The position numbers and the translations under genes were made by a program. Below are positions 32,575-42,556 of a stretch of 64,000 nucleotides of DNA, piece by piece (the stretch's first letter is position 1; every line of letters starts with the position of its first letter). The stretch comes from Mycolicibacterium iranicum (GTDB taxonomy: Bacteria; Actinomycetota; Actinomycetes; Mycobacteriales; Mycobacteriaceae). The DNA lies in assembly GCF_001650495.1 (NCBI RefSeq), contig NZ_LWCS01000002.1, positions 310,001 to 374,000 of the forward strand, in the 5' to 3' direction. Below the pieces are notes generated by a model. The model had not been told where the DNA came from, made no database searches, and saw only the letters and a list, made by a program, of their open reading frames with translations.

Positions 32575-35500
32575 TCAAATCACCGGAGGGGTCAGCGTTC
32601 GGACCGTGAGCACCCTGCTCTGACCTGCCGTGACCACTCGCGAGCCGTCGTCGCTCACCGTCACCTGATCGAAGTTGCTGTTGTAGCTGTCTCCAACAGC
32701 ACTGATGAGCGTGAACGATCCGCTCGCGACGTCGACCTCGTAGATACCTTCGGCGTGCGAGAGCACGTACGCCTTGCTGCCGTTGGCGTCTGTGGCGACG
32801 GAGTGCGGCCAGTCGGGCAGATCTATCCGCCTCATGGACGGCATCCCCGGCGACGCGGTGTCGAACACCATCAAGGAACCGAATCGCCCCGAAGCTTCCG
32901 GCGGATGGGTCGTGACGAAGGCGCGCGTGCCGTCGTCACTGATGGCGATGAACCCGGGACCGTTCTCGAACGACGGATCGGGCAGATTGAACCGGTAGTG
33001 CATGTTGGCGTTCATCTTGACGATCACAGCTGACCGACTGGCAACGTTGTAGGCGATCGCGGTGTTTCCGTCGTCGCTCACTTTGATCTCCGTGAGTCGA
33101 CCTCCGACGTTGAATGTCCGGACGGTAGCACCGGTCTCAATCACGTCGAGAACCACAATCGAACCGTTGTTGGGTGACGCGACGAACGCTCTTGTGCCTG
33201 CTGCATTGATCGCAACATTGCCGCCTGGCGGTATTCCGCTAACAAATGACGTGCGGGGCCCAGCGGCGTCGATGGAGATGATGGTGACAACGCTGCTGCC
33301 ATGGGTGATTACCGCGCGGGTGCCGTCCGCGTTCACGGCGACGTCGCGCGGCGCGTCAGGCACCCTCATGACGAACGCTGTCGGAGCACCTCCGTCTGTG
33401 CGGATGATGGTGACGGTGTCGGTACTCGAGTTCGTCACGAATGCGCGAGTTCCGCTGGCGCTGACGGTCATTGACAGGCTGCCCGTGGGGCCACCAACAT
33501 CGATGCGGCCGAGTCTGACCGGTACGTCACCGCTGGTGTCGAAGACGTCGACCGTGCCACTATCCAAAAGTGCGTAGGTGAGATTTCCGTCGTCGCTGGA
33601 GCCGATATTTCTTGGGGGCGCGCCGAGGTCAATCGTGGGACTTGGCACGTAGTTGTAGGTGATCGTCTGGGTGGCGATGCCACCGCTGCCGTCCGAGGCG
33701 CTGATCACGAATGTGTCGGTCCCGGTGCGGGGGCCGAAGACGGCAGGGTCCGGGGTGTAGGTGAACGTGTCGCCTGTGCGTACGAGACTGCCCTTTGTGG
33801 GTTGGACGGTGACGGCCAATGCGACTGGGTCGCCGTCGACATCGGAGGCGATAGCCTCAAAAGTGGCGGGGGCTGAGCCGGTCGCAGAGGTGGCACTCAA
33901 CGTCAGTACCGGAGAGTCGTTGATCGCGGCCACGCTGACGATCAGCATGCCGGTCGCCGATCCGCCGTTTGGGTCGATGATTGAGAAGGTGATGGTTTCC
34001 GTCCCGTTGGCGTCAGGCGCGGCGGTGTAGGTGTAGCGGCCGTCGTCGCCCAGAACGAGCCTGCCGAGTGCCGTGGTCACATCGAGCGGGACCGTGCTGA
34101 GTCTGTCGCCATCCGGGTCGGAGGCGTCCGCAAGCAGATTCCCGGCGAGAGCCGTGGAATCCTCGTCGATGGCGATCCCCTGCGTCGGGGCCACAGGATC
34201 GTCGTTGACCGGAGACACGAAGATCGACAGTGTGGCGGTGGCGCGGTCACCCCGGCCGTCGACGATCAGGTAAAGGAAAATGTCGGTGCCTGAGGCGTTT
34301 TCGTCGGGTGTGTAGGTGAAACTACCGTCTGAATTGAGTACCAGGGTGCCGTGGTTGCCGATTGTGGTGCCGGGGTTGGTGACGGTGAGGGTGTCGCCGT
34401 CGGCGTCGGTGTCGTTTGTGAGGACGTTGCCGGTGAGGGTCGGGCCGTCTTCGGTTCCGGTGGCGGTGTCGGCGACTCCGGCGGGTGCGTCGTTGACGGC
34501 GTTGAGGGTGATCGTCAACGTGGCGGTGGTGGTGCCGCCCTGGGTGTCGGCGACCTGATAGGTGAAGGTGTCGGTGCCTGAGGCGTTTTCGTCGGGTGTG
34601 TAGGTGAAACTACCGTCTGAATTGAGTACCAGGGTGCCGTGGTTGCCGATTGTTTTGCCGGGGTTGGTGACGGTGAGGGTGTCGCCGTCGGCGTCGGTGT
34701 CGTTTGTGAGGACGTTGCCGGTGAGGGTCGGGCCGTCTTCGGTTCCGGTGGCGATGTCGGCGACTCCGACGGGTGCGTCGTTGACGGCGTTGAGGGTGAT
34801 CGTCAGTGTGGCGGTGGAGTTGACGGTACCGCGATTGTCATAGACGACGTACGTAAACGTGTCGGTACCAGAGGCATTGGCGGCGGGTGTGTAGGTGTAG
34901 CTGCCGTCGGCGTTGAGGGTCAGGGTGCCGTGTGCACCGATCTTGGTGCCGGGGTTGGTGACGGTGAGGGTGTCGCCGTCGGCGTCGGTGTCGTTTGTGA
35001 GGACGTTGCCGGTGAGGGTCGGGCCGTCTTCGGTTCCGGTGGCGGTGTCGGGATTGGCGACAGGAGCATCTTTCACGGCGGTCACGGTGACGGTCACGGT
35101 GGCGGTCGTGGTACCTCCGCGGCCATCCGTGATGGTGTAGGTGAAAGTCTCCACACCGTTGAAATCTTGTGCAGGCGTGTAGATCACGCCGGTTGTCGTA
35201 TGGGTCACCAAGCCCCGCGCCGGCTGGGTCACTCCGGTGACCGTGAGTGGCCCGCCGTCGATGTCGGTGTCGTTGGAAAGCACGTCAATGGTGGTGCCAC
35301 CGGAATCCTCGCTGACGGAGGCAGTGTCGCCGGCGGCCGTCGGCCCATCGTTCACGGCAGTGACCGTGATGGCGACGGTCGCGGTGTGGACCTTCGGCGA
35401 TAACAAGCTGACGAGACCGTCAATATGCCAGGGGCTGGCGTCATCGGACACCGTGTAGGTGAAGGTGTCGGTGCCGGAGAAGTTTCGTTCGGGCGTGTAG

Positions 35501-36582
35501 GTGAACGTCCCGTCGGGATTGAGTACGACGGTGCCGTGAGCGGCTTGGGTGTAGTCGGTGATGGTGAGTACATCGCCGGCGTCCAGGTTGGGGTCGACGT
35601 CGTTGTTCAGGACCTCGATGGTGACCGGATTGTCCTCGGCAGTGGTGGCTTGATCGGCCGTGGCTTCAGGTGCCGAGTTGAAGAAGGTTCGTTGAATCTC
35701 TCGGCGGGCGAACAGCAGCACTGCCAACAAGACTGGCGGGTCGGCGGGCGCTGATGGTTCATAGGTGAACAGCATGTCGAGGGCTTCGGCGGCGATGCGC
35801 AGCAGTTGCACGGGGCCGCCCAGAATTGCCGCGAGCGGTGTCCTCGGTTGATCTACCAATGGAGCCGGGGCGGGGGTGCCCGGCGCTGCCGGGGTCGCTG
35901 CAGCCGAGTAGCTCTCGGCGGATGGTTCGGAAGCCGCTGGCAGGTCCTCTGTGATAACCGGAGGCGACTTCACGGCTGACTCGGCATCGTCGTCCTCGAT
36001 GGATGCGACGTCGGGGACCGCAGAGCTCGCCGCCTCGGCCGTGCCGCCGGTCGAGGCGGTGGGAGCCGATGGCTCGTCGGTCTGGGTGTCCTCGTCAGGC
36101 GACGGCGACGGATCCCCGGCTTCGTCGCCGATTTCGTCAACGGAAGGTTCGTCGCCGCTTTCGTCGACGACAGGTTCGTCGCCGACTCCGTTGATTGGCG
36201 GTTCGTCGCCGCTTTCGTCGACGGCGGTATCCCCGTCCGCCGGTTCTGCGGCGGTATCGTCGTCGACGGAATCATCAGAGCTCACCTGTTCGGTGGCGTT
36301 TGCCGGATCGTCGTCTTCGGCGGCGCCGGTGCTCGCGCTTTCCTTCTGTTCAGAAGTACTTTCGTCGCCTCCCGCGTTCGATGCCGACGCCTCGGATTCG
36401 CTTGCCGTGGTGTCGGACTCGGCGCGAGCCAGACCGGCACCCTGTCCTGAGACGATTGCGAATCCCACCCCGAGGGCCACAGCAAGCGCACCGACGCGGC
36501 CGACGTAGCGCCCATGTCGAGTCGACTCCGCGGTGTCGTCAGGGGTGATGGCAGCAAACAGAGAATGAATGGCTGAAGACAT
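32575..36582 (-). CDS. Large secreted Ig/cadherin-repeat protein with C-terminal YVTN-type propeller
   Basis: About 1335 aa from ATG 36582 (MSSAIHSLF; GGGGAG lies very close before it; ATG 36609 also possible). A hydrophobic stretch near residues 30-50 ends in LARAE, a signal sequence. Residues about 50-200 are acidic and low-complexity. Then come about six tandem VCBS/cadherin-like repeats of about 96 residues, each with the pattern GNVLTNDTDADGDTLTV and GSFTYTP, and a C-terminal beta-propeller with repeats such as GTRAFVTN and GNTAIAYN. The Asp-rich loops suggest calcium binding. Likely a surface or secreted adhesion-type protein. Two repeats are nearly identical at DNA level. Confidence 0.87.
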   Translation of the reverse strand: MSSAIHSLFAAITPDDTAESTRHGRYVGRVGALAVALGVGFAIVSGQGAGLARAESDTTASESEASASNAGGDESTSEQKESASTGAAEDDDPANATEQVSSDDSVDDDTAAEPADGDTAVDESGDEPPINGVGDEPVVDESGDEPSVDEIGDEAGDPSPSPDEDTQTDEPSAPTASTGGTAEAASSAVPDVASIEDDDAESAVKSPPVITEDLPAASEPSAESYSAAATPAAPGTPAPAPLVDQPRTPLAAILGGPVQLLRIAAEALDMLFTYEPSAPADPPVLLAVLLFARREIQRTFFNSAPEATADQATTAEDNPVTIEVLNNDVDPNLDAGDVLTITDYTQAAHGTVVLNPDGTFTYTPERNFSGTDTFTYTVSDDASPWHIDGLVSLLSPKVHTATVAITVTAVNDGPTAAGDTASVSEDSGGTTIDVLSNDTDIDGGPLTVTGVTQPARGLVTHTTTGVIYTPAQDFNGVETFTYTITDGRGGTTTATVTVTVTAVKDAPVANPDTATGTEDGPTLTGNVLTNDTDADGDTLTVTNPGTKIGAHGTLTLNADGSYTYTPAANASGTDTFTYVVYDNRGTVNSTATLTITLNAVNDAPVGVADIATGTEDGPTLTGNVLTNDTDADGDTLTVTNPGKTIGNHGTLVLNSDGSFTYTPDENASGTDTFTYQVADTQGGTTTATLTITLNAVNDAPAGVADTATGTEDGPTLTGNVLTNDTDADGDTLTVTNPGTTIGNHGTLVLNSDGSFTYTPDENASGTDIFLYLIVDGRGDRATATLSIFVSPVNDDPVAPTQGIAIDEDSTALAGNLLADASDPDGDRLSTVPLDVTTALGRLVLGDDGRYTYTAAPDANGTETITFSIIDPNGGSATGMLIVSVAAINDSPVLTLSATSATGSAPATFEAIASDVDGDPVALAVTVQPTKGSLVRTGDTFTYTPDPAVFGPRTGTDTFVISASDGSGGIATQTITYNYVPSPTIDLGAPPRNIGSSDDGNLTYALLDSGTVDVFDTSGDVPVRLGRIDVGGPTGSLSMTVSASGTRAFVTNSSTDTVTIIRTDGGAPTAFVMRVPDAPRDVAVNADGTRAVITHGSSVVTIISIDAAGPRTSFVSGIPPGGNVAINAAGTRAFVASPNNGSIVVLDVIETGATVRTFNVGGRLTEIKVSDDGNTAIAYNVASRSAVIVKMNANMHYRFNLPDPSFENGPGFIAISDDGTRAFVTTHPPEASGRFGSLMVFDTASPGMPSMRRIDLPDWPHSVATDANGSKAYVLSHAEGIYEVDVASGSFTLISAVGDSYNSNFDQVTVSDDGSRVVTAGQSRVLTVRTLTPPVI
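34281..34856. repeat. Two near-identical 288-bp tandem repeats in the adhesin-like gene
   Basis: The unit starting at 34281 recurs at 34569 with only a few base changes over its 288 bp (96 codons, so in frame), and a more diverged third copy starts at 34860 (unit 291 bp). Long stretches, such as about 34284-34370 against 34572-34658, appear almost identical. Such identity points to recent duplication or gene conversion, and copy number may vary between strains. Confidence 0.85.
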
Positions 36583-36775
36583 GTCTCCCCAAGCGAACAT
36601 AGGCGTCAAACGGCAAGTGTGACGCTAGTGCAGGTTCCGGAAGACTTGCGCAGCAATCGCGTGATGTTCAGCGTCCCTCCCTGATTCTGTTCACTTCGGC
36701 TTCCGCTACCGTTTGGTGCGATTCGCAGCGAGGTCTGCCAGGAATGAATCGGACCACAGTCCGGTTGAGAGGAAC

Positions 36776-37750
36776 ATGCCAGCCATCGCCGCCAACACAC
36801 TCACTCTTCCGCGCATCGCAGGACCCGCGCCGACAGATACCGAACGTCCCGTGCGTTCCGTGACGACTGGCCCCCGTGGGTTCGAGGGCGAGGGTTTCCC
36901 CGTCGTCCGCGCGTTCGCCGGCGTGAACGCGCGTGACCTCGATCCGTTCATCCACATGGATCAGATGGGTGAAGTCGAATACCAGCCCGGGGAGCCGCGT
37001 GGGACCGATTGGCATCCCCATCGGGGCTTCGAAACCGTCACGTACATGATCGACGGCCGCTTCGCGCACCAGGACTCCCATGGTGGCGGTGGCCTGATCG
37101 CCGACGGCGCCACCCAGTGGATGACGGCCGGATCGGGCATCCTGCACATCGAGACGCCGCCCGCCGAACTCGTCGAGAGCGGCGGGATGTTCCACGGCAT
37201 CCAGCTCTGGGTGAACCTGCCCAGGAAAGACAAGTTCGCCGACCCGAACTACCAGGCGATCGAGGGCACACAAGCCACACTGCTCTCGTCCCACGACGGC
37301 GGTGCGCTGGTAAGAATCATCGCCGGCGACATCGACGGCCAGGCAGGCCCAGGGTCCACCCACACGCCGATCACGTTGGCGCACGCGACCGTCGAGCCCG
37401 GCGCACGCCTGGACGTGCCGTGGTCGCGCGACTTCAACGCCCTCGTCTACGTCCTGTCCGGACGCGGGGCTGTCGGTCCCGTCGGGCATCCCGTCCAACA
37501 GGGCCAGCTCGCCGTACTCGGCCCCGGCGACCGGATCGCCGTCACCGCCGATACATCCCAAGATTCGAACCGACCCGCTCTCGAGGTTCTGTTGTTGGGC
37601 GGCAGGCCGATTCGTGAACCGATCTATCAGTACGGACCGTTCGTGATGAATTCGAAGTCCGAGATCATCCAGGCCGTCGAGGACTACCAGTCCGGCAAGT
37701 TCGGTGCGATTCCGCCGAACGCGCTGATGCCGCATCGCCCGCTACGCTGA
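36776..37750 (+). CDS. Pirin family protein (cupin), second copy
   Basis: 324 aa from ATG 36776, with GAGAGGA close upstream; a frame further upstream to 36713 is not needed. The pirin metal-binding pattern is WHPHRGFETVTYMIDGRFAHQDS, then AGSGILHIETPP, and the C-terminal cupin closes with LLLGGRPIREPIYQYGPFVMNS. Nearer to classical pirin than the copy at 19127. Pirins bind iron and may act as dioxygenases or redox-sensing cofactors. Monocistronic; it converges on the FUSC gene. Confidence 0.93.
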   Translation: MPAIAANTLTLPRIAGPAPTDTERPVRSVTTGPRGFEGEGFPVVRAFAGVNARDLDPFIHMDQMGEVEYQPGEPRGTDWHPHRGFETVTYMIDGRFAHQDSHGGGGLIADGATQWMTAGSGILHIETPPAELVESGGMFHGIQLWVNLPRKDKFADPNYQAIEGTQATLLSSHDGGALVRIIAGDIDGQAGPGSTHTPITLAHATVEPGARLDVPWSRDFNALVYVLSGRGAVGPVGHPVQQGQLAVLGPGDRIAVTADTSQDSNRPALEVLLLGGRPIREPIYQYGPFVMNSKSEIIQAVEDYQSGKFGAIPPNALMPHRPLR

Positions 37751-37752
37751 GT

Positions 37753-39900
37753 TCAGCGGTCGGCCTTCAAGGGGTAGATCAACTCCAACTCGCCGATGGC
37801 TGCGGCCGCGGTGAGCAGTGGCAGCGCGGCGGAGAGCCCGAGACTGTCGTCCCGGGCCTCCGCCCGCAGTGCCCGCACGAAGTCGTCGCTGATCGGGGTC
37901 CAGGCGTCCACGGCATCCCATTGACCGGTCACGCGATCGCAGATGGCGTCGACGTGGGACTCCAAGACGGCGCGGACGTTGGGGTAAGAGCCCAGCGGCG
38001 GCGGAGTGGGGATGTCGGCGATCAAGTCGGCGACTGCACGCAGCCGGATAGCCCGGTTGAAGGAGCGCACGATGGGGGCGCGAAAGTCCGTCTCGCCACT
38101 GCTTTCCGAAAGATAGTGCCTGACTGCGTCGTCGATCACCCGGGACGCCGACAGTGCCTCATGGCTCAGCGTTGCCACCTCATCGGTGCGCGCTTCCGTG
38201 GCGCCTCGGGTGATGCGCAATACGGCTGCGCGTAAATACCGCGCGAAAATCGTTCGGGCTGAATCGATCTGACGTGTCACCGACGCGGTTGCGCCGCGCG
38301 GCCACAGCAGAAGCGACACCGCGACGCCCACCAGTGCACCCACGAACACGTCTTCGACACGAACCAGGCCGACCTGCCAACCGGTAGGCGCGATCAGGTT
38401 GAAGAAGATCAGCACCATCATCGTGAACGCAGCCTGCGCGGCCGTGAACGACGCGATCTCGGGCACGTAGGCCGATCCGAACACGACCACCGGCATCAGA
38501 ATCCACAACACCACCGGGTCTACACCGACCAGGTAGATCAGCACGGCGCCGAGCAGAAAGCCGATTCCGGTGCCGAACACGGCGCGCCATACTCGCGTAC
38601 CGGTGGTGAGTGCGCTGCTGCGTAACACGGACAGCGCGCCGAGCACCACCCAGAAGCCGTGCTCGATCGGGAAGACGTGTGTGACGGCGACCGCGAGCGC
38701 TAGGCCGAGGCCGGTACGCAGACTGTTGCGGACAGCCACCGCCCTGTTCTCCAAAAATCCGGATGCGATCTGCGCGGCAGCGACTGTTTCGGGCAGCAAC
38801 CTGTCGGACGCGCCGGTGGGCGGCAACCGCAGTCCCAGCGCGCGCGCCCACACCGGCCGCGCGTCGGCGGCGGCTGCGGCCGCGATGATTCGGCCGGTGG
38901 CACCCACGGTGGCGGCGATCGTGCGCCTCCGCAGCAGATCCCGGCCCAGCGCCACCGCCTGATCGTCATTGGGTGCAGCCAATATCGCATCGAGGTCCTC
39001 CCGCCAACGCCCCTGCGCCGTGGCGCGCAGCACCGTCAGCGCCGCAGCCAGGTCCGCCCGCGCCAATTCGCGGTCGCTGGAGCGCGAAATACGAAGCACG
39101 GCAGCCGCGCTGCGCAATACACGTCCGACCGCGTCCTTATCGCGCAGCGTGACACCGGCGTGTGGACCCGTCCGATCGGCGACCCATTCGAGGTCGTCGA
39201 CGACGCGGACGAGCGCTCGGCTGCCCGCTGTCAGACCGACCGGGCGGAAGTCTGCCTCGAGGAACGTTTGACGCAGGGAATCCATTGCCCTGCTGACCTT
39301 GTCGGCGGTCCCGGTCCCGTCCAGCTGGTCGGCAAGTGCCGCGCATGCCCGCGCCGCCCGGCTGCGAAGCTGACCGTGATGCCTTGGCGGGAAGAGGAAC
39401 AAAGCGGCAGGTACACACACCGCCAGTGCGATCGCCCAGCCCAGAAGACGTTCCTCTATCGGCCCGGGGGCCGTGCATGCTGGGAGCACGAACAGTACGA
39501 GTGTGGCGCGCTGTCCCGCGGCGATCGTCTCGCTGAGTACCCCCGAGAAGGTGACAGCGACTCCGAGGACGAACATCGTCGCCACGGCCGGCCAAGGATG
39601 CGGTGCGACAAGGGTGCCGAGGGTGATCAGGATGCACCCGTTGACGCCCAGCCACGTATAGGCCACGGCCCGGTTCTGCCGGTTACCGGGAAAGTCGGAG
39701 AACACCAGCAGTGCTACGGAACCGAAAATTGTGAACAGCGCTGTCTGTGGATTGCCGTCGCCGATGAGGAAGCCCAGCGCGCCGGCGAGCGGCACCACCA
39801 TGGCGGCGCGCAAAGCTCGCCGGAACGCGTCGTTGTCGGGGTCTCGCTGGGCGGCTCGCCTCACGATGCGCTGTCGGGTCTCGTGCAGCAGAGCAGACAT
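37753..39900 (-). CDS. FUSC-family inner-membrane protein (aromatic acid exporter-like)
   Basis: 715 aa with two hydrophobic blocks: about residues 30-170 (GALGFLIGDG, then LFTIFGSVALLVFSDF) and about 395-530 (HVFPIEHGFWVVLGALSVLR, then FMMVLIFFNLIAPTGW), each followed by a long helical cytoplasmic part. This duplicated pattern is typical of FUSC/YccS-AaeB proteins, proposed to export aromatic acids or other organic anions. Substrate unknown. A TetR regulator gene lies 129 bp upstream in the same direction and is the obvious candidate controller. Confidence 0.88.
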   Translation of the reverse strand: MSALLHETRQRIVRRAAQRDPDNDAFRRALRAAMVVPLAGALGFLIGDGNPQTALFTIFGSVALLVFSDFPGNRQNRAVAYTWLGVNGCILITLGTLVAPHPWPAVATMFVLGVAVTFSGVLSETIAAGQRATLVLFVLPACTAPGPIEERLLGWAIALAVCVPAALFLFPPRHHGQLRSRAARACAALADQLDGTGTADKVSRAMDSLRQTFLEADFRPVGLTAGSRALVRVVDDLEWVADRTGPHAGVTLRDKDAVGRVLRSAAAVLRISRSSDRELARADLAAALTVLRATAQGRWREDLDAILAAPNDDQAVALGRDLLRRRTIAATVGATGRIIAAAAAADARPVWARALGLRLPPTGASDRLLPETVAAAQIASGFLENRAVAVRNSLRTGLGLALAVAVTHVFPIEHGFWVVLGALSVLRSSALTTGTRVWRAVFGTGIGFLLGAVLIYLVGVDPVVLWILMPVVVFGSAYVPEIASFTAAQAAFTMMVLIFFNLIAPTGWQVGLVRVEDVFVGALVGVAVSLLLWPRGATASVTRQIDSARTIFARYLRAAVLRITRGATEARTDEVATLSHEALSASRVIDDAVRHYLSESSGETDFRAPIVRSFNRAIRLRAVADLIADIPTPPPLGSYPNVRAVLESHVDAICDRVTGQWDAVDAWTPISDDFVRALRAEARDDSLGLSAALPLLTAAAAIGELELIYPLKADR

Positions 39901-40029
39901 CAGCGTTTACGGGTCTCGACGCCGGTTTGCGAGCACCCGACACCCGTGAGTAACGGTTCTGTCATTGTTTGCTGTGGGCAAGGCGCTCTCGAAGGCCGAA
40001 GCGGGCGTTCGGTGACCTGCCCACGTTCG

Positions 40030-40596
40030 TCATTCATCGCGTTGCACCGAACTGAACCGGCCCGAGTCGAGCGATTCGAGGAGTTGGCCGACGATCCACC
40101 GCAGCCCGGGCGTATCCGGCGGCAGGATCGCCTGCTCGTAACCCACCAGGAGGTAGACCGCCCAGGAGGCGAACAGTTCGGCTTGGCGAGCGTCCTGCAG
40201 GATGGCCAGCGCCGACTCGTAGACCGCGTCGAAGCGCTGCCTGTCGACGGCAGCCTGCACCGCATACACCTGCGGGTCGATCGCACTCCACACCCGGATG
40301 GCGGACTCGGCGCTGTGCGGCAGCGTCAGTCCGGCTTCGATGAGGCGGTCGATTCGCAGCCGGGGGTTGGGCTCGGCCTGCACGGCCGCGATGACCTGGA
40401 CCGTCATCCCCTCCTGCCAGTGCGCCACCAACTGCTGCGTGTAGGACGACCAGTTGGAGAAGTAGTGATAGAAGGACCCGGTGGTCACTCCGAGTCGCCG
40501 GCACACCTCGGCGAGTTTGAGACCGCCGTACCCGAGCTCGGACAGGGCGGCGAGGCCTGCGCCGAAGAATGCGTCCCGTGATGACACCGCCCCCAT
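40030..40596 (-). CDS. TetR-family regulator upstream of FUSC gene
   Basis: 188 aa. The N-terminal HTH reads LAALSELGYGGLKLAEVCRRLGVTTGSFYHYFSNW, with the TetR recognition helix at GVTTGSFYHYF. The C-terminal ligand domain is not recognisable beyond the fold. It is followed by the FUSC transporter on the same strand and is divergent from another TetR gene at 40762. Ligand unknown. A TAGGTT -10 box precedes its start by 6 nt. Confidence 0.9.
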   Translation of the reverse strand: MGAVSSRDAFFGAGLAALSELGYGGLKLAEVCRRLGVTTGSFYHYFSNWSSYTQQLVAHWQEGMTVQVIAAVQAEPNPRLRIDRLIEAGLTLPHSAESAIRVWSAIDPQVYAVQAAVDRQRFDAVYESALAILQDARQAELFASWAVYLLVGYEQAILPPDTPGLRWIVGQLLESLDSGRFSSVQRDE

Positions 40597-40602
40597 GCGT
40601 CA

Positions 40603-40608
40603 AACCTA
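40603..40608 (-). promoter_or_regulatory. -10 box of a leaderless promoter for the leftward TetR gene
   Basis: On the minus strand TAGGTT is followed by 6 nt and the ATG at 40596, the leaderless arrangement. Confidence 0.5.
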
Positions 40609-40748
40609 GTTCTTCGTCGACTCCGACCCGGACAGGCCGTCGTCCGGTAGTGCCGGACCGGGTGACGTCAGGACAGCCAGCCGTTTGCTGGTGGGTCTCT
40701 CTCGGGTAACGGGGGGAAGTCCCGTGTCTAAGTGCCAGGTGACGTGTG

Positions 40749-40775
40749 GCACAATTTGTGCGTGCCGTATACGGC
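40749..40775. promoter_or_regulatory. Two palindromes flanking the start codon of the rightward TetR gene
   Basis: GCACAATTTGTGC (40749-40761) is a perfect 13-bp palindrome ending directly before GTG 40762. GCCGTATACGGC (40764-40775) is a perfect 12-bp palindrome covering codons 1-5. A TetR dimer bound to either would block transcription or translation start of its own gene, so autoregulation is likely. Confidence 0.55.
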
Positions 40776-41397
40776 TAGTAGAGGTCCAGGACGTCCTCCC
40801 GCAGCGAAGGCCGCTGAAACACGGGAGCGCATTTTGCATGCCGCTCGCGAGGTGTTCAGCGAACTTGGTTACGACGCTGCCACATTTCAGGCGATCGCCA
40901 TTCGCGCTGATCTGACCCGTCCAGCGATCAATCACTACTTCGCGAGCAAGCGCGTTCTCTGGGGCGAGGTCGTCGAGCAGACCAACGCCAGCATTGTCAG
41001 CGCCGGTATCGCCAGGGCGCAGGAACAGCTGACGTTGATCGAACGTCTGTCGGCATTCCTGTCGGTGGCGACGCAGGCTGACTCCGAGGAACGTTCCGCC
41101 GCAGCATTCCTGGTGACCTCGGTGCTGGAGTCGCAACGTCACCCTGAGCTGAGCAACGACGAGCACGACTCGTTGAAGAACTCGCGTGCTTTCGTCTCCT
41201 GGGCGGTCAACGACGCGATCAGCCGCGGCGAGCTCAGCACTGACACCGATGTCGACCACCTGGTCGAGATGCTCGTCGCCGTGGTGTGGGGGATGGGCTT
41301 CTATGCCGGTTTCGTCGGTGATCGCACCGAGCTGAGCGCGGTGGTGCACAAGCTTGAGCTCCTGCTCGCCAACAAACTGTGGAACCTGAGCGAGTAG
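40762..41397 (+). CDS. TetR-family regulator upstream of methyltransferase/dehydrogenase cluster
   Basis: 211 aa from GTG 40762 (PYTASRGPGRPP); the frame to 40732 lies across the palindrome and is less likely. The HTH reads RERILHAAREVFSELGYDAATFQAIAIRADLTRPAINHYFASK, a full TetR motif with INHYFASK at its end. The C-terminal domain (about 75-205) is helical and ligand-binding, not assignable. It lies ahead of the TIGR00027 methyltransferase and aldehyde dehydrogenase genes. A different inverted repeat at 42499 precedes the dehydrogenase, so this regulator may or may not control it. Confidence 0.92.
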   Translation: MPYTASRGPGRPPAAKAAETRERILHAAREVFSELGYDAATFQAIAIRADLTRPAINHYFASKRVLWGEVVEQTNASIVSAGIARAQEQLTLIERLSAFLSVATQADSEERSAAAFLVTSVLESQRHPELSNDEHDSLKNSRAFVSWAVNDAISRGELSTDTDVDHLVEMLVAVVWGMGFYAGFVGDRTELSAVVHKLELLLANKLWNLSE

Positions 41398-41485
41398 TTC
41401 GCTTCTTTTCCTGATCACTTCCTGTGGGTCTGTCCTCTGACGTGTGTCATGGGCCACAGCGGGCCTGGACAGCGCCGGCAGTTAG

Positions 41486-42478
<993 letters not shown>

Positions 42479-42498
42479 CAGCTCCTTGACACCTGTTC

Positions 42499-42516
42499 AC
42501 CAACCGGCTGGTTGGT
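42499..42516. promoter_or_regulatory. Inverted repeat ACCAACC-GGCT-GGTTGGT before aldehyde dehydrogenase
   Basis: Seven-base perfect arms around a 4-bp centre, lying between a TTGACA (42486-42491) and TACGAT (42517-42522), 41 bp before the ATG at 42557. The size and symmetry fit a TetR-type operator. The binding protein is not identified. Confidence 0.6.
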
Positions 42517-42556
42517 TACGATTCGGGGTACTCCGAGGTCAGGAAGGACCCCCATC

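Noticed and set aside
34281..35060. Repeat array considered as CRISPR or minisatellite
   Set aside because: Units are 288-291 bp, in frame and code for protein domains; there are no short direct repeats with unique spacers.
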